A stretch of DNA of 64,000 bases from Cladocopium goreaui (GCA_947184155.2 CAMXCT020003746.1:239501-303500); one strand, 5' to 3'. Counted from the first letter of the stretch, positions 41,275 through 50,600 are shown. Translations and numbers: made by a program. Notes: generated from the sequence alone by a model not told the origin.

Positions 41275-41375
41275 CAGTTATGGTCATTTACCAGTTATAA
41301 CTGGTTATAAATGGGATTATACATTCTATAAATGGGGTTATAAGTACTTATAACTGATAAATGACCATAACTGCA
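41275..41375. mobile_element. Family B element
   Basis: Ends CAGTTATGGTCATTTACCAG and CTGATAAATGACCATAACTG are about 20-bp inverted repeats. Confidence 0.75.
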
Positions 41376-41416
41376 TGGTATCATTTAAACTTCCCCTTTC
41401 TTCGATCTTCACTCGT

Positions 41417-42277
41417 TCACTCGAACAGTCGTCCGAGGTGCAATACGACAAAAGTGACCGCGCTGTAGATCATTCCAAAGAGGAAAACCTGTAGCTATGG
41501 TCCCCAGCAAAGTGGGAATTCAGCGATATAGGATTTTGCATGATTTTACCAAGGAAAAACTAAGGTTCAAAATGACTAATTGGAATTTAACCAACAAAAT
41601 GGTGGTATAATCGGATGTACTGGGTTTTTTGATGGGGATGAAACCACTAATATCAGAAATAGACGTTGCAACTGCTTGGCAGAAAAAAGGATCTAATCGT
41701 CAAGAAATAGAAATATAGGGCAGTTGAAGCCCGAAAAAAAAGAGTCATAAATGGTTTTCCAAGTTATAAATGGCGCTGTAGCTGACTTATAAATGGTAAA
41801 GGGCTATAATATATGTTTTAAAATACTTGATGGCTCATCCCACGAATCCTAAGTGGCTTATATCCCTGGTTTTCAATGGGATATTTCTAGGGATAATCTA
41901 CAACCATCCGTGGCGACCTAGGATTTGATGCTTTATCGTCCTTCCCGTGGTTTAGTGAGGCCGTTCAGGAAGTACATACCTCATTTTCAGACTCACATCT
42001 ATACAGTTATGGCCCGAGTTATACCAGTTATAAGTACAAACAAGTCACCCCATTTATATATAGAATGTATAATCCCATAGAAATACCTACTTATAACTAA
42101 TAGCCATGGCCATAACTGTCAAACCAAAGGACAGAAGGGTTAAACAGAAGACCCAAAATGGCACCACGTGTCACTACGTGTCTTTCGTTACTAGACATCC
42201 GTGTTAGTAGCTTCACAAGTTTCGGCACGTTTCGGCATGTCAAATGAGAAATAGATTTCAGGCTTGCTCCAAACACC
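41417..42277 (-). CDS. Multi-exon 3' end with micro-exons and a B introner, membrane-type tail
   Basis: Exon 42277-42117 follows acceptor CCTCTTGTACCAG and reads VFGASLKSISHLTCRNVPKL, VKLLTRMSSNERHVVTRGAI and LGLLFNPSVLWFD up to ACA|GTTATGG. Removing the family B intron 42116-41999 (acceptor CTGTATAG) joins it in phase to a 19-nt exon 41998-41980 (VSLKM), which ends at a consensus donor ATGAG|GTATGT. The last exon 41488-41417 (VFLFGMIYSAVTFVVLHLGR LFE, TGA) encodes a membrane helix. A 13-nt micro-exon at 41917-41905 between CCTAG and GTTGTAG would link the phases. The micro-exons are inference. Product not recognised. Confidence 0.55.
42004..42118. mobile_element. Family B introner acting as an intron
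   Basis: CAGTTATGGCCCGAGTTATA and TAGCCATGGCCATAACTG are its ends. On the minus strand it is the intron 42116-41999. Confidence 0.75.
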
Positions 42278-42341
42278 CTGGTACAAGAGGGGTAAGTTAG
42301 TATATGTAGAGGCAAACAAAAAATATTTACCCCCCCTGCGA

Positions 42342-42475
42342 TATGAATGTGGGACCCGCTAGTTATAAGTTGGTTTATAACCCCATCAAACTAGTTCGTT
42401 ATAACTACCATGAACCCAATTTATTGTAGTTATATGGCCCAACTGAACGCTATCAAGCGGGGGCCCCGCTTTGTG
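42342..42475. mobile_element. Family A element
   Basis: Ends GAATGTGGGACCCGCTAG and GCGGGGGCCCCGCTTTGT. Body with GTTATAACTACCATGAACCC. Confidence 0.65.
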
Positions 42476-42535
42476 GTATTTCTATGGCTGCAAATCGCTC
42501 AGGTCATCTCCAAATATACGACCAGTGCATCTATA

Positions 42536-42657
42536 CAGTTTTGGCCCGAAATGCCAGTTATAAGTACTTATAACCCCATTTATAGAATTATAGACTGTAT
42601 AATACCATATAGAAATACCCACTTATAACTTATAACTAGTAAATGGCCCTAACTGTA
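42536..42657. mobile_element. Family B element
   Basis: Ends CAGTTTTGGCCCGAAATG and AAATGGCCCTAACTGTAG. Confidence 0.65.
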
Positions 42658-42729
42658 GGATCTGCATTGTTTCTTTCCAATACAAAACATTATCTGAACA
42701 GAAAAGCTCTTTGTTAACAAATCTTTCAG

Positions 42730-42962
42730 GAATTCATGGTGGTGTGGTGTCCCAACAGATGTTGGTGCTCCAGTGGCTTTTCCCATGTTTTCCCTTGAGA
42801 TTATTTTGGACCAAACATTTGGGACACTCCCATAGAGGAGTGCCAGCCCGGAACGATACCGATGTTGATTGGTTGTTACAGGGGATTACTTGGTTTCATG
42901 GGATTATGATCACAAATTCCCCTAGTAGGGACATCCATGAACCAACCAGTATAATGGGATAG
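42730..42962 (+). CDS. Terminal exon, 77 codons, unrecognised
   Basis: Acceptor AACAAATCTTTCAG opens IHGGVVSQQMLVLQWLFPCF, PLRLFWTKHLGHSHRGVPAR, NDTDVDWLLQGITWFHGIMI and NSPSRDIHEPTSIMG before TAG at 42960-42962. The frame is open without interruption and the composition is protein-like. A family E copy starts 7 bp after the stop. Function not recognised. Confidence 0.5.
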
Positions 42963-42969
42963 GGCTATG

Positions 42970-43052
42970 GTGGATGGTTGCGAAATCCTGCACCCACTAT
43001 TTAAAAGCTTTCAACCATCCAAGGTGGTGCAGGATTTCGCAACCATCCACAG
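42970..43052. mobile_element. Family E introner, short copy
   Basis: GTGGATGGTTGCGAAATCCT at the left and AGGATTTCGCAACCATCCAC at the right. Inner segment ACCCACTATTTAAAAGC. The sequence beyond its right end (GTACGTTCAATG) resembles that beyond the E copy at 17297 (GTAAGTTCAATA). Confidence 0.7.
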
Positions 43053-43057
43053 TACGT

Positions 43058-43288
43058 TCAATGACTCAATTGAGATAACAACCTGCGCATGTTGGCATCT
43101 CGGCCTTGCCATGTCGACAACATCATCCCACTAGCGTTTTTGGGGAATGTCACTGGTTGGTGGTTGAGCCAACCCCTCTGAAAAATGATGGAGTTCGTCA
43201 GTTGGGATGATGACATTCCCAACTGAATGGAAAAATAAAACATGTTCCAAACCACCAACCAGGTAACTATAGTGGATTGTTGAGGCAT
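43058..43288 (-). CDS. Open frame reading through a family C element
   Basis: The frame starts MPQQSTIVTW, passes through the C element (43262-43153) without a stop, and ends VTFPKNASGMMLSTWQGRDA then NMRRLLSQLSH and TGA at 43060-43058. The downstream part has clear coding bias. The two flanks do not share a phase if the C copy is spliced at its own GT and AG, so either another splice pair is used or the element has become coding. Not recognised. Confidence 0.4.
   Translation of the reverse strand: MPQQSTIVTWLVVWNMFYFSIQLGMSSSQLTNSIIFQRGWLNHQPVTFPKNASGMMLSTWQGRDANMRRLLSQLSH
43153..43262. mobile_element. Family C introner
   Basis: Ends CTGGTTGGTGGTTG and AACCACCAACCAG. Flanks GTCA and GTAA differ at one base. 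Confidence 0.75.
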
Positions 43289-44000
43289 AGACCAACTTAT
43301 AACATTATAATTATAAGATCTTAGCCCACCTTCCAGTGAACATCACTGTTCTTCTTGGATAGACAAACATGAGCTGCATCTGCCTATGAGTAGACACACA
43401 AAACGCGGTTTATTCCGGTGGTTCTCTTCTCCTGAAGAGAGGGTTCCAGCTGTTGTACTGTACTGGTGTAGTGATGTATATAATCCAAGAGGCTAACTAT
43501 AGATATGTCTACCATAAACCAACCATACTTAACCTACTGTAGTTACAAACCAACTTAGCTATCCAGGGGGGGCCAAAATGTACCACAAATCCCGGGTTAA
43601 TGTTCACATTTTGTGACACCAAGAGACCCAAGATTCACACTCATTGCAGGTGCCTCAGCGTCCCAAAACGACGAGGATTTCACCTATGAAAAATCCCTTG
43701 CTACTCGGTGGTATTGACTGGGGCTCCTAGAAACTTTAGCCTCAGAATTCCAAACTTTTTAATCTGGTTGGTGGTTTTAACCTACCATTGGTTGGTAATT
43801 TACTGTTAATATATGATTAATATATATATATATGGTTATGATGATGGTTAATGATGGCTAATAATCATCTGACTGGTGGTTTTTCGCCAACCCGTCTGAA
43901 AGATGGTGGAGTTCGGACATGTTGGGATGATGACATTCCCAACTGAATGGAAAGTCATGAAATTAATGTTCCAAACCACCAAACAGTTTTAATGGTGTTT

Positions 44001-44102
44001 ACCCTCTGGTAATTTAACATAGCTATTGAACATGGCCATTTATAGTGAATATTCCCATTAAAACTGGTGGTTTTCCATAGTTATGTTAGTTTACCAGAGG
44101 GT
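44001..44102. mobile_element. Family D element
   Basis: Ends ACCCTCTGGTAATTTAAC and GTTAGTTTACCAGAGGGT. It starts 15 bp after a diverged family C copy (43873-43986). Confidence 0.7.
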
Positions 44103-44398
44103 ATTTTTCATTTTCCAGTCGTGAAATCCCCATTTCCACTGTAGAACGTTCCATGGCGGAAATCTGTTAAAAAACGCCATGGAGAGATGGACAGTTCTCA
44201 GGCGGCCAATGCAGGCATCGTTGCGGGAATGTCAATGCCCATGGCTTCACAATCCGAACTTTTGATGATGAAATATGCTGAAATATCAATGAAATCATAT
44301 CAAGATAAGACATATGAAGTTTATATGAAAACATAATTGCTGAAATATCCAAGAAATCACATCAAAAGTTATATAATTCCCAATATCTTGAAGATAAT

Positions 44399-44523
44399 TC
44401 AACTTCCAATCGCCATGATCTCCAATCCCAGCCGTGGCATCGCCGTCAAGTCGCTTTCTTCTAGATCAGGATAAAACTGATCCATGCAGGTCTCACAGCG
44501 CGTCCTCAAGGAAAGAGCCCTCT
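44399..44523 (-). CDS. Terminal exon, unrecognised
   Basis: Acceptor GCTGTACCTAG opens RALSLRTRCETCMDQFYPDL, EESDLTAMPRLGLEIMAIGS and TGA at 44401-44399. Third positions are strongly GC-rich. The frame also extends upstream (TIIAHLLYLE) so the acceptor could lie 20-30 bp further. A CxxC pair (CETC) is present. The acidic end and that motif do not identify a family. Confidence 0.65.
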
Positions 44524-44557
44524 CTAGGTACAGCAAATGGGCAATGATTGTTCTTAG

Positions 44558-44641
44558 AATGATATAACCTTAGTTATGAATGATATAACCTTAGTTATGA
44601 ATGATACAACCTTAGTTATGAATGATATAACCTTAGTTATA
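44558..44641. repeat. 21-bp tandem repeat, four copies
   Basis: AATGATATAACCTTAGTTATG repeats four times with one or two base changes. A family D copy follows at 44669. Confidence 0.9.
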
Positions 44642-44668
44642 GGAGTTATAAGTCTATTCATATCTGTT

Positions 44669-44775
44669 ACCCTCTGGTAAACGTTTACATAACTATGGAA
44701 CACCACCATTTGTAATGGGTAAATCAACTATGTCTATGGCCATTTTCCATAGCTATTTTGACATAACCAGAGGGT
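44669..44775. mobile_element. Family D element
   Basis: Ends ACCCTCTGGTAAACGTTTAC and GACATAACCAGAGGGT. Confidence 0.7.
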
Positions 44776-44957
44776 AAGGTCCATAAGTCTATGGGATATA
44801 GATGGCACAGAGCCAAACTGTAGGATTCCCTGATGACAAGTGATTTACTCATCAAAGATAAGGATTTTGCAACTGAACAATGGGGCCACCTATAAATGGA
44901 GCATACCCCAGGTGTCCTTTAATGGGAAAATTATGATAACACATGATTCGGGGGCAT

Positions 44958-45438
44958 CTAATTTTGAAACATACCTGCAATGTGGGGCCCCCGTTTGATA
45001 GCTAAATTGGTTTATAACTAGGTTAAGTATATGGTTTCTGGTATATATATATATCTATGGTTAATGGGGTTTATATATTAAAAAAAAAAAAAACTTACAA
45101 CTAGGGGGCCCCACATTGTGTATAGGTACTGTAAGGGTCAAGTGCCTCAAAAATGGTCTGGTCAATAAACAACATCACAAAATCTGCGGTGCCCAGGGCC
45201 TTTAAATTTGATCCTGCTGAGTGGAACAGAAGTCCAAATCCTTCTCCTGGTTGGTGACGACTCAAGCCATAAAAAAAGCAAAGCTTAGACCTACAGCTGG
45301 AAATGAGAACTGCCTGGGGGTAGGGTTCTTGCGCCATTCCACCTTGGTGCATAGCATTTCCAGTGGAGGTAAGTCTTCGATCAGGATTGGTTCAGAGATG
45401 TCTGCAGGTGCAGTGGTTGTAGGTTTCAGCTTAGGCAT
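44958..45438 (-). CDS. Small three-exon gene with a family A introner
   Basis: Exon 1 (45438-45291) starts MPKLKPTTTAPADISEPILI, EDLPPLEMLCTKVEWRKNPT and ends SFPAV at donor CTGTAG|GTCTAAG. Exon 2 (45216-45115) follows acceptor TTCCACTCAG: GSNLKALGTADFVMLFIDQT, IFEALDPYSTYTQ. Exon 3 (44974-44958) adds MFQN and TAG. All phases agree, giving about 88 residues. The second intron (45114-44975) is exactly a family A element, GTGGGGCC to CATTGCAG. The protein is not recognised. It has a proline-rich start and a hydrophobic middle. A second start or further exons cannot be excluded. Confidence 0.65.
44975..45114. mobile_element. Family A introner acting as an intron
   Basis: GCAATGTGGGGCCCCC and GGGGGCCCCACATTGT are its ends. 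The 140-bp interval is bounded by minus-strand GT and AG and separates two in-phase exons. Confidence 0.8.
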
Positions 45439-45509
45439 TGCGGCATAGGTTTATGTTCTGTTTCACTGTTTCATTCCATTGAAATAGCTGGAGTTGTATA
45501 TATATATAT

Positions 45510-45620
45510 GGGTAAATTATAACGACCTCACTGTTCTCCATCACTGGAATCATGGTGAGTAAGGAAAATCATTCCCAAATGGCCTTAATTCAGGCTAGTG
45601 AAATATTTTAATTATGACCC
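45510..45620. mobile_element. Family H element, reverse orientation
   Basis: GGGTAAATTATAACGACCTC at the left, TTCAGGCTAGTGAAATATTT then TAATTATGACCC at the right, i.e. the complement of the copies at 7333 and 62988. Confidence 0.7.
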
Positions 45621-46173
45621 CATGTAGAACAGAGAAAGTTGATTTTAGCAGAAAAACAGAAACCCAATCAAACACAGAATCACAAAAAAAAACAACCCGA
45701 CAGGAAAAGTCACCAGAAAAAGCAAAAAAAACAACCGGAAAAAAACTGCATTTTCCTGAGTTTGTGTTTCTTGTTTTTCTTGTTGGCGTGTCGTTTTCTT
45801 TTTTGGTTTGCTCTGTTTTTTTTTTCTCCTAGGAAACCCTATATTCTCTGTGCTGCTGGGGTCTTAATATAATATTTACCCTATATATATAATATTACAT
45901 ATAAATATGTCTAAAATAAAGATAACTAAGTTGGTTTTTGTTGGTTTTTCTTTGTTTATAGCTACAATAACTAGGGTTTATGGTACATTATATAAAATAT
46001 ATCATATCATGTTACATCCACCTCGATCCGGGAACAAACAAGGGGATGGTGGTCACTGGTGGTCAAAGCTACCCGGGAGGGCGGCACCCCGCGGGGGAGT
46101 TAATTTTCATTAAAAATGATGACCAAACACTGTAAATACTGATGTTTTATGAACATGTGCATGTGTTCCAACT

Positions 46174-46292
46174 ACCTTCTGGTTATTCAACATAGCTATG
46201 GAACATGGAAAATGATTCTAGATGACTTATGTATGATGATTTACCTATTAAAGCTGGTGATGTTCCAGTTCGCAACCCGTTAATCAGAGGGT
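46174..46292. mobile_element. Family D element, diverged
   Basis: Left ACCTTCTGGTTATTCAAC, right GTTAATCAGAGGGT; body AACATAGCTATGGAACATGG. Confidence 0.6.
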
Positions 46293-46307
46293 AAAGCTAA
46301 AAGAACA

Positions 46308-46479
46308 TTAAAAGCACCCAATTGCATTGCCCTTGTCAAAAAATGGAGTACCCCAAAAATTTAATGGTTTTGCATCATCTTCCCCTTTCGAAATTGGCGA
46401 ATTGGGGCGCCGGGCACATTTTGGACAACACACATTATCGACACTTTCAACGTGCAGGTATAAGTGGAGTTTCCGGAAC
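46308..46479 (-). CDS. Exon related to the exon at 36861-37130
   Basis: Acceptor GACCTTCTAG opens FRKLHLYLHVESVDNVCCPK, CARRPNSPISKGEDDAKPLN and FWGTPFFDKGNAIGCF to TAA at 46310-46308. Two cysteine pairs (CCPKC) suggest possible metal binding. The segment GEDDAKPLNFWGTPFFDK resembles KDDEKAMDFGDTPFQK at 36.9 kb. A plus-strand frame with donor GTGCAG|GTATAAG is also open, but the paralogy supports minus. Confidence 0.55.
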
Positions 46480-46683
46480 CTAGAAGGTCTGCTTGAAACG
46501 AAGCAGTGTTCCCAAGCAATACAATAAAATAATATCCGAACAATCAAATATTCAATTAAGTCGAGTTGAATTTGATAAAAATTGATATGAGACATCACAT
46601 GATCATCTCAACCAACAACAAAAAAAAACTAGCAACCAAATTATCCAACACATCCCAAATCATGGTCATCATGCTATCATCAC

Positions 46684-46777
46684 CCTTCAACCCGGTCCTC
46701 GGATTGTATCCTCGTCGGCAGGTGTTATTCCCCAAGCATCCTGGTATTCCGCCCACGGTGCCACGGGGCAGACCCTT
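46684..46777 (-). CDS. Internal exon, Gly and Pro rich
   Basis: Acceptor TTCTGTACCAG and donor GAAGG|GTGATG bound KGLPRGTVGGIPGCLGNNTC RRGYNPRTGLK. It lies 200 bp upstream of the minus-strand exon at 46479, but the phases do not match, so a further exon or a different donor is needed. Plus is also open over the same bases. Not recognised. Confidence 0.45.
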
Positions 46778-46903
46778 CTGGTACAGAAATGGCCGAGATA
46801 GGGAGGCAACCAACAAAGAGAATAGACAATCACTGGTGGATTTCCATGGCTATTTTAGTTGAAGTTGGTTAAATCGCCCCATTAACACCCATTTTATAGT
46901 TCA

Positions 46904-47006
46904 CTGGTTGGTGGTTTCTACCATCTGAAAAAATTTGAGTTCGTCAAAGGGAAGGATTATCCATTCATATTATGGAAAATAAAAGATGTTTGAAACCACC
47001 AAGCAG
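46904..47006. mobile_element. Family C introner
   Basis: Ends CTGGTTGGTGGTTT and AAACCACCAAGCAG; body of the GTCAAAGGGAAGGATTATCC subtype shared with 3305, 24105 and 60751. Confidence 0.7.
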
Positions 47007-47194
47007 ATCTGAACTGGATATGTCCAAAAAGAAATGGTTCTGTTCAAATATATTTTTCCGATGAATTTTACCCAAACCTCCGCAACATGTTTGATTATGC
47101 TCACATATGATGTATTGTGTTTATATCAAACTTGTTTGAGTTCTCCCTGAATCAAGGTTTTTTCCAAAAATTGGAGATATATTGCAGTATATTA

Positions 47195-47313
47195 CAGTTA
47201 TGGCCCTTAACAGTTATAAGTTATAAATAGAATTATAATTCCTATAACTCAGGTTATAAATCATGAAATAAGTCCATACAAAGAACTATTAGTTGGGCCA
47301 TAGCCATAACTGT
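47195..47313. mobile_element. Family B element
   Basis: Ends CAGTTATGGCCCTTAACAG and TTAGTTGGGCCATAGCCATA. Confidence 0.7.
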
Positions 47314-47442
47314 AAAATGCGAAAAAACGTGGTGCAATGGACGCCATGGCATGGTTGATTTTGGGATGGACCAGTCGACACACATGTGGATTTTGACCAT
47401 GGACCGGGTCTACATCTTTCCACAATCTATGTACAATAGGAG

Positions 47443-47543
47443 ACCCTCTGGTAATTTAACATAGCTATTGAATATGGCCCATTTGTAGTTGATTTTCCCA
47501 CTAAAATGGTGATTTTCAATAGCTATGTGGCTTACCAAAGGGT
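47443..47543. mobile_element. Family D element
   Basis: Ends ACCCTCTGGTAATTTAAC and TGGCTTACCAAAGGGT. Confidence 0.65.
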
Positions 47544-47760
47544 AAGTGAACCTTTTTCATCAACAAGGAAACCTCGACATTGTCATTTTTTTCAGTCAAA
47601 TTCAAGATCCAAACAATCGAGCTAGGCTAGGCAGGCTAGGTAGCTCATGTTCCCTGTTCGAACTGTAAACTGTGGGATGTGGTTTAAAGCGCCAACTTCA
47701 AAATATGCGCACATCTGCAACAAACATGATGAAAAGTCCAATCACCTGTTGTTGAGTGTG

Positions 47761-47910
47761 GATGCAAATCCTTGAGCTCATTGAAAACCCTGCTGACTAC
47801 ATAGTGCGACTCCCAAGAGTACATAGTCTGTGCATTGAGTTTGAATCATTGGTTATATTTACCTCTTGCAAACTGGCAATGAGGATCCAAGCACCACTTA
47901 AAAACAATTT
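47761..47910 (+). CDS. Open frame, probable exon
   Basis: MQILELIENPADYIVRLPRV then HSLCIEFESLVIFTSCKLAM RIQAPLKN reads protein-like from the ATG at 47761. Beyond about 47910 the frame enters AT-rich sequence. Ends are not fixed, and no family is recognised. Confidence 0.4.
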
Positions 47911-48153
47911 AGACATCCCCATGATATCCCTATTATATCATTATATTATACATATTATATCATATATCCCATTGTACCATCATTTTTTGTTGGTTGAGTG
48001 CCAATTTTTGAAAACTAAATCCATCATCCAGTGATTATCCCATTCACATATCCACTATATTGATCCTTATGTTTGGTAGTTCAATCATGTTCAATTCCAA
48101 TTTTGAAAACAATTTTGCTTGGTGAATCCCTATGATCCCTATGTTTGGTAGTT

Positions 48154-48267
48154 ACCCTCTGGTAAACATATAAAAAACACCTATGATGGAAAATCACCAT
48201 TTCCAATGGGAACATCAACGAACTAAATGGCCATTGTCAAAAGCTTTTTGTATGTTTACCAGAGGGT
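48154..48267. mobile_element. Family D element
   Basis: Ends ACCCTCTGGTAAACATATAA and TTTTTGTATGTTTACCAGAG GGT. The flanks AGTT and AACT extend the inverted repeat. Confidence 0.7.
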
Positions 48268-48377
48268 AACTAACTAATATCCCCCAAAAAAGGGCATAGC
48301 AACACTTAGTGACTCAGGTCGTTTTTTTCAAAAGCTAAGCGTTTGTTTACCGGGTACTTCGATCCCCATTTTTCCAG

Positions 48378-48470
48378 GGATCAGCCGCCCTAAAACCGCC
48401 TCCCATCATACACTGTACCGGCACTTCGTTGGCCAGGAGCCACCAGCCTATGGCGAGGGATTTCAAAGTT
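48378..48470 (+). CDS. Internal exon running into a damaged E element
   Basis: Acceptor CCCATTTTTCCAG opens ISRPKTASHHTLYRHFVGQE then PPAYGEGFQS, C-rich at third positions. The next bases are a family E start in which the usual ACT|GTGG donor has become ACTATGG, and the frame continues YYGWLRNPAPWMVE through it. Minus is open too (FEIPRHRLVAPGQRSAGTVY). Not recognised. Confidence 0.45.
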
Positions 48471-48636
48471 ACTATGGATGGCTGCGAAATCCTGCACCTT
48501 GGATGGTTGAAATCCTACAAAGAATGGGGATAAACCACCTAAAATCAACAACAATTCCTTAAACTAAACAATAATCAAATTTAATAAAACCACTTTTTCA
48601 TAATATCAACAGAAGTTTCAAGGATTTAAACACCAG

Positions 48637-48763
48637 CTTTAAATGATTTGTTCAATGGGCTTGTTAAAAAACATCCGCCGAAATCTTCGAGACTCGCTGG
48701 CGTCGGATTTTGGGCGTTGATCGCAGGTCTTGGCCCCTCACCAATGTGGAGGGCCTTGTTACG
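48637..48763 (+). CDS. Internal exon, unrecognised
   Basis: Acceptor TTTAAACACCAG opens LNDLFNGLVKKHPPKSSRLA then GVGFWALIAGLGPSPMWRAL L to donor TTACG|GTACCA. The middle is hydrophobic. A second open frame (SAEIFETRWRRILGVDRRSW) has better third-position bias but no acceptor. The exon is likely, and the frame is moderately certain. Confidence 0.45.
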
Positions 48764-48764
48764 G

Positions 48765-48935
48765 TACCATATTAACCCATGGTATTAACCCATATAAGGT
48801 ACCATTATTAACCATATTAACCATTATTATTAACCATTATTAACATGTTTTTTCTTAACCCATATTAACCATTATATTAACCATATATGGTACCATGGTA
48901 TATTCAGCCCATCATCAAACCATCCATCATCATCA
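48765..48935. repeat. Low-complexity TTAACCAT cluster
   Basis: Irregular repeats of ATTAACCATTA and GGTACCAT, similar to those at 8370-8530 and 9440-9790. Confidence 0.6.
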
Positions 48936-48940
48936 GATAT

Positions 48941-49044
48941 AACCCATATGCGAACCATGGTGCTGGTATATTTACCTACAAAACTGGGTGATTTTGTTCG
49001 GGCAAATGTTGGTAAATATTCCAGCACCATGGAGCATATGGGTT
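48941..49044. mobile_element. Family F introner-like element
   Basis: AACCCATATGCGAACCATGG and CCATGGAGCATATGGGTT. The centre TACAAAACTGGGTGATTTTG is identical to the copy at 15847. Confidence 0.75.
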
Positions 49045-49138
49045 AGCCAATTGTTTTCAGAATGCTGTGGGTATGGCATATCGCAGGGTCCTCATGACCT
49101 TTGTCTCACTTTCTCCACCGTCCTGCTCCTGCTGAAGC

Positions 49139-49388
49139 ATGCTGAACCATGCACGCCAACGTAGGTGTCCATGTCACCCTCTGCAGTTATGGCCCAACTA
49201 CAGTAACAGTTGTAAATGGACTTATAGTAATATATATAACCAACTAGTTATAGGAGTTATGTCATTCCATTTAAGGCGCTTAAGGGCTATAACTGTGGGA
49301 TGCAGTGGAAATCGGTTGAAAGTCCTCGGACCGGGGCTTCCGGTGCTGCTTTGCAACGAGGCGAAATATGATGGTTTTGTCCCAGGAC
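49139..49388 (+). CDS. Gene start: two exons joined in frame across a family B introner
   Basis: An ATG at 49139 opens MLNHARQRRCPCHPL and reaches CTGCA|GTTATGG at 49185. Acceptor GTGGGATGCAG at 49305 opens exon 2 in the matching phase: GNRLKVLGPGLPVLLCNEAK then YDGFVPG to a likely donor GGAC|GTGAGC at 49388. The frame could instead run on (REPHSSRGIIKG) into AT repeats. The 120-bp intron 49186-49305 is a complete family B element. An in-frame TGA two codons before the ATG supports the start. The protein is not recognised. Confidence 0.6.
49184..49305. mobile_element. Family B introner acting as an intron
   Basis: CAGTTATGGCCCAACTAC and AAGGGCTATAACTGTGGGATG CAG; removal restores the reading frame of the surrounding exons. 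Confidence 0.8.
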
Positions 49389-49912
49389 GTGAGCCTCATA
49401 GCTCCAGAGGGATCATCAAAGGATTATATATGGATTTACAAAGGATTATATATGGATTTAGATGATTTTATATGGATTTATATGGTATAAAATGATTTAT
49501 AATGGATTTATATGGTATAAAATTATTTATAATTTATAAAACACAAACTACCAGCTATAAAATATTTGTCAGTTTTGACACTTTGCAGTTGAATGACTCG
49601 ATAGCCGTGCAGAGGACCCGCGACTAGCTTGTCTATTTGAGTCAGTTGGGATCATCATTCCCAATATATGGAAACATAAAAAAAAGGTTCCAAACCACCA
49701 ACCAGAAACCGTCCGTACAAATGACTGGCCGCTGAAAACAAATTAGGTTTACATGATTCCAATGATAAAAAAATATGTGTGTTCTTTCATGTCACCACTT
49801 TTGTTGGTACATGTTCCCAAAAGTGTCGGGTGTTGTTGATAAAAAAGGATGGATGCTGGCATTATTCAATCATGATGATCCAACCAATGAAAGAAATCCT
49901 GCAAATGTCATA

Positions 49913-50071
49913 CATTGTGGGGCCCCCGAACGTTGTAAGTTTGTTTATAAACCCCATTATCTATGTATATATATATATATCTATAGATATATCATGATAT
50001 CTCTACCATAAAACATGCTTAACCTAGGCAAATAAACCAACTTAGCTATCAAACGGGGGCCCGACAGTGTA
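49913..50071. mobile_element. Family A element with AT insertion
   Basis: Ends ACATTGTGGGGCCCCCG and CGGGGGCCCGACAGTGT; an AT microsatellite sits in the middle. Confidence 0.65.
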
Positions 50072-50498
50072 TAACCTGACTTTCATAGCCCATCACCACG
50101 CCCCACGTGAATGGGCCAAGGGATTCGTAAACTGGTTTCTTGAAGGGGTTTCACATGGTAATACAACAGACCCAATACACCCAAAGAATCCCAACGACAT
50201 ATCTGTTGGGCCAGGGACATGAAAGATTCCCCATCCTCCATTCATATTATTTTATGAATCTGGCTGAATCATAAAAGTTCACCAACCCAAAAATGGCTGG
50301 AACTTGCGGCCATTACTGAGGTAGTTCGCTACTATGGGGGGTAAATTGGGTAAATATGAGGGAACATTACCAATTTACCAACCAAAAGTGGCTCTCATTT
50401 ACCTATAAAGGGTTGGAGCACCCCAGACTCAATGGTATTTAACCAACATTAACCAACTTCTTTTATGATTAAAGAACATATTATCTGGGCAGCAAATT

Positions 50499-50600
50499 AT
50501 CCTCTGGTAAACTAAAATAACTATGGAAAGTCACCATTTTTCATGGGACAATTCACTATAAATGGTGATTTTCCATAGTTATGTTAAATTACCAGAGGGT
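50499..50600. mobile_element. Family D element
   Basis: TATCCTCTGGTAAACTAAAA and TTAAATTACCAGAGGGTA. A family H copy follows at about 50610-50740. Confidence 0.65.

Noticed and set aside
45614..45872. Lysine-rich then hydrophobic plus-strand ORFs
   Set aside because: Built from A-rich and T-rich runs (AAAACAACCGG, TTGTTTTTCTTG), present in two overlapping frames, with no splice context.
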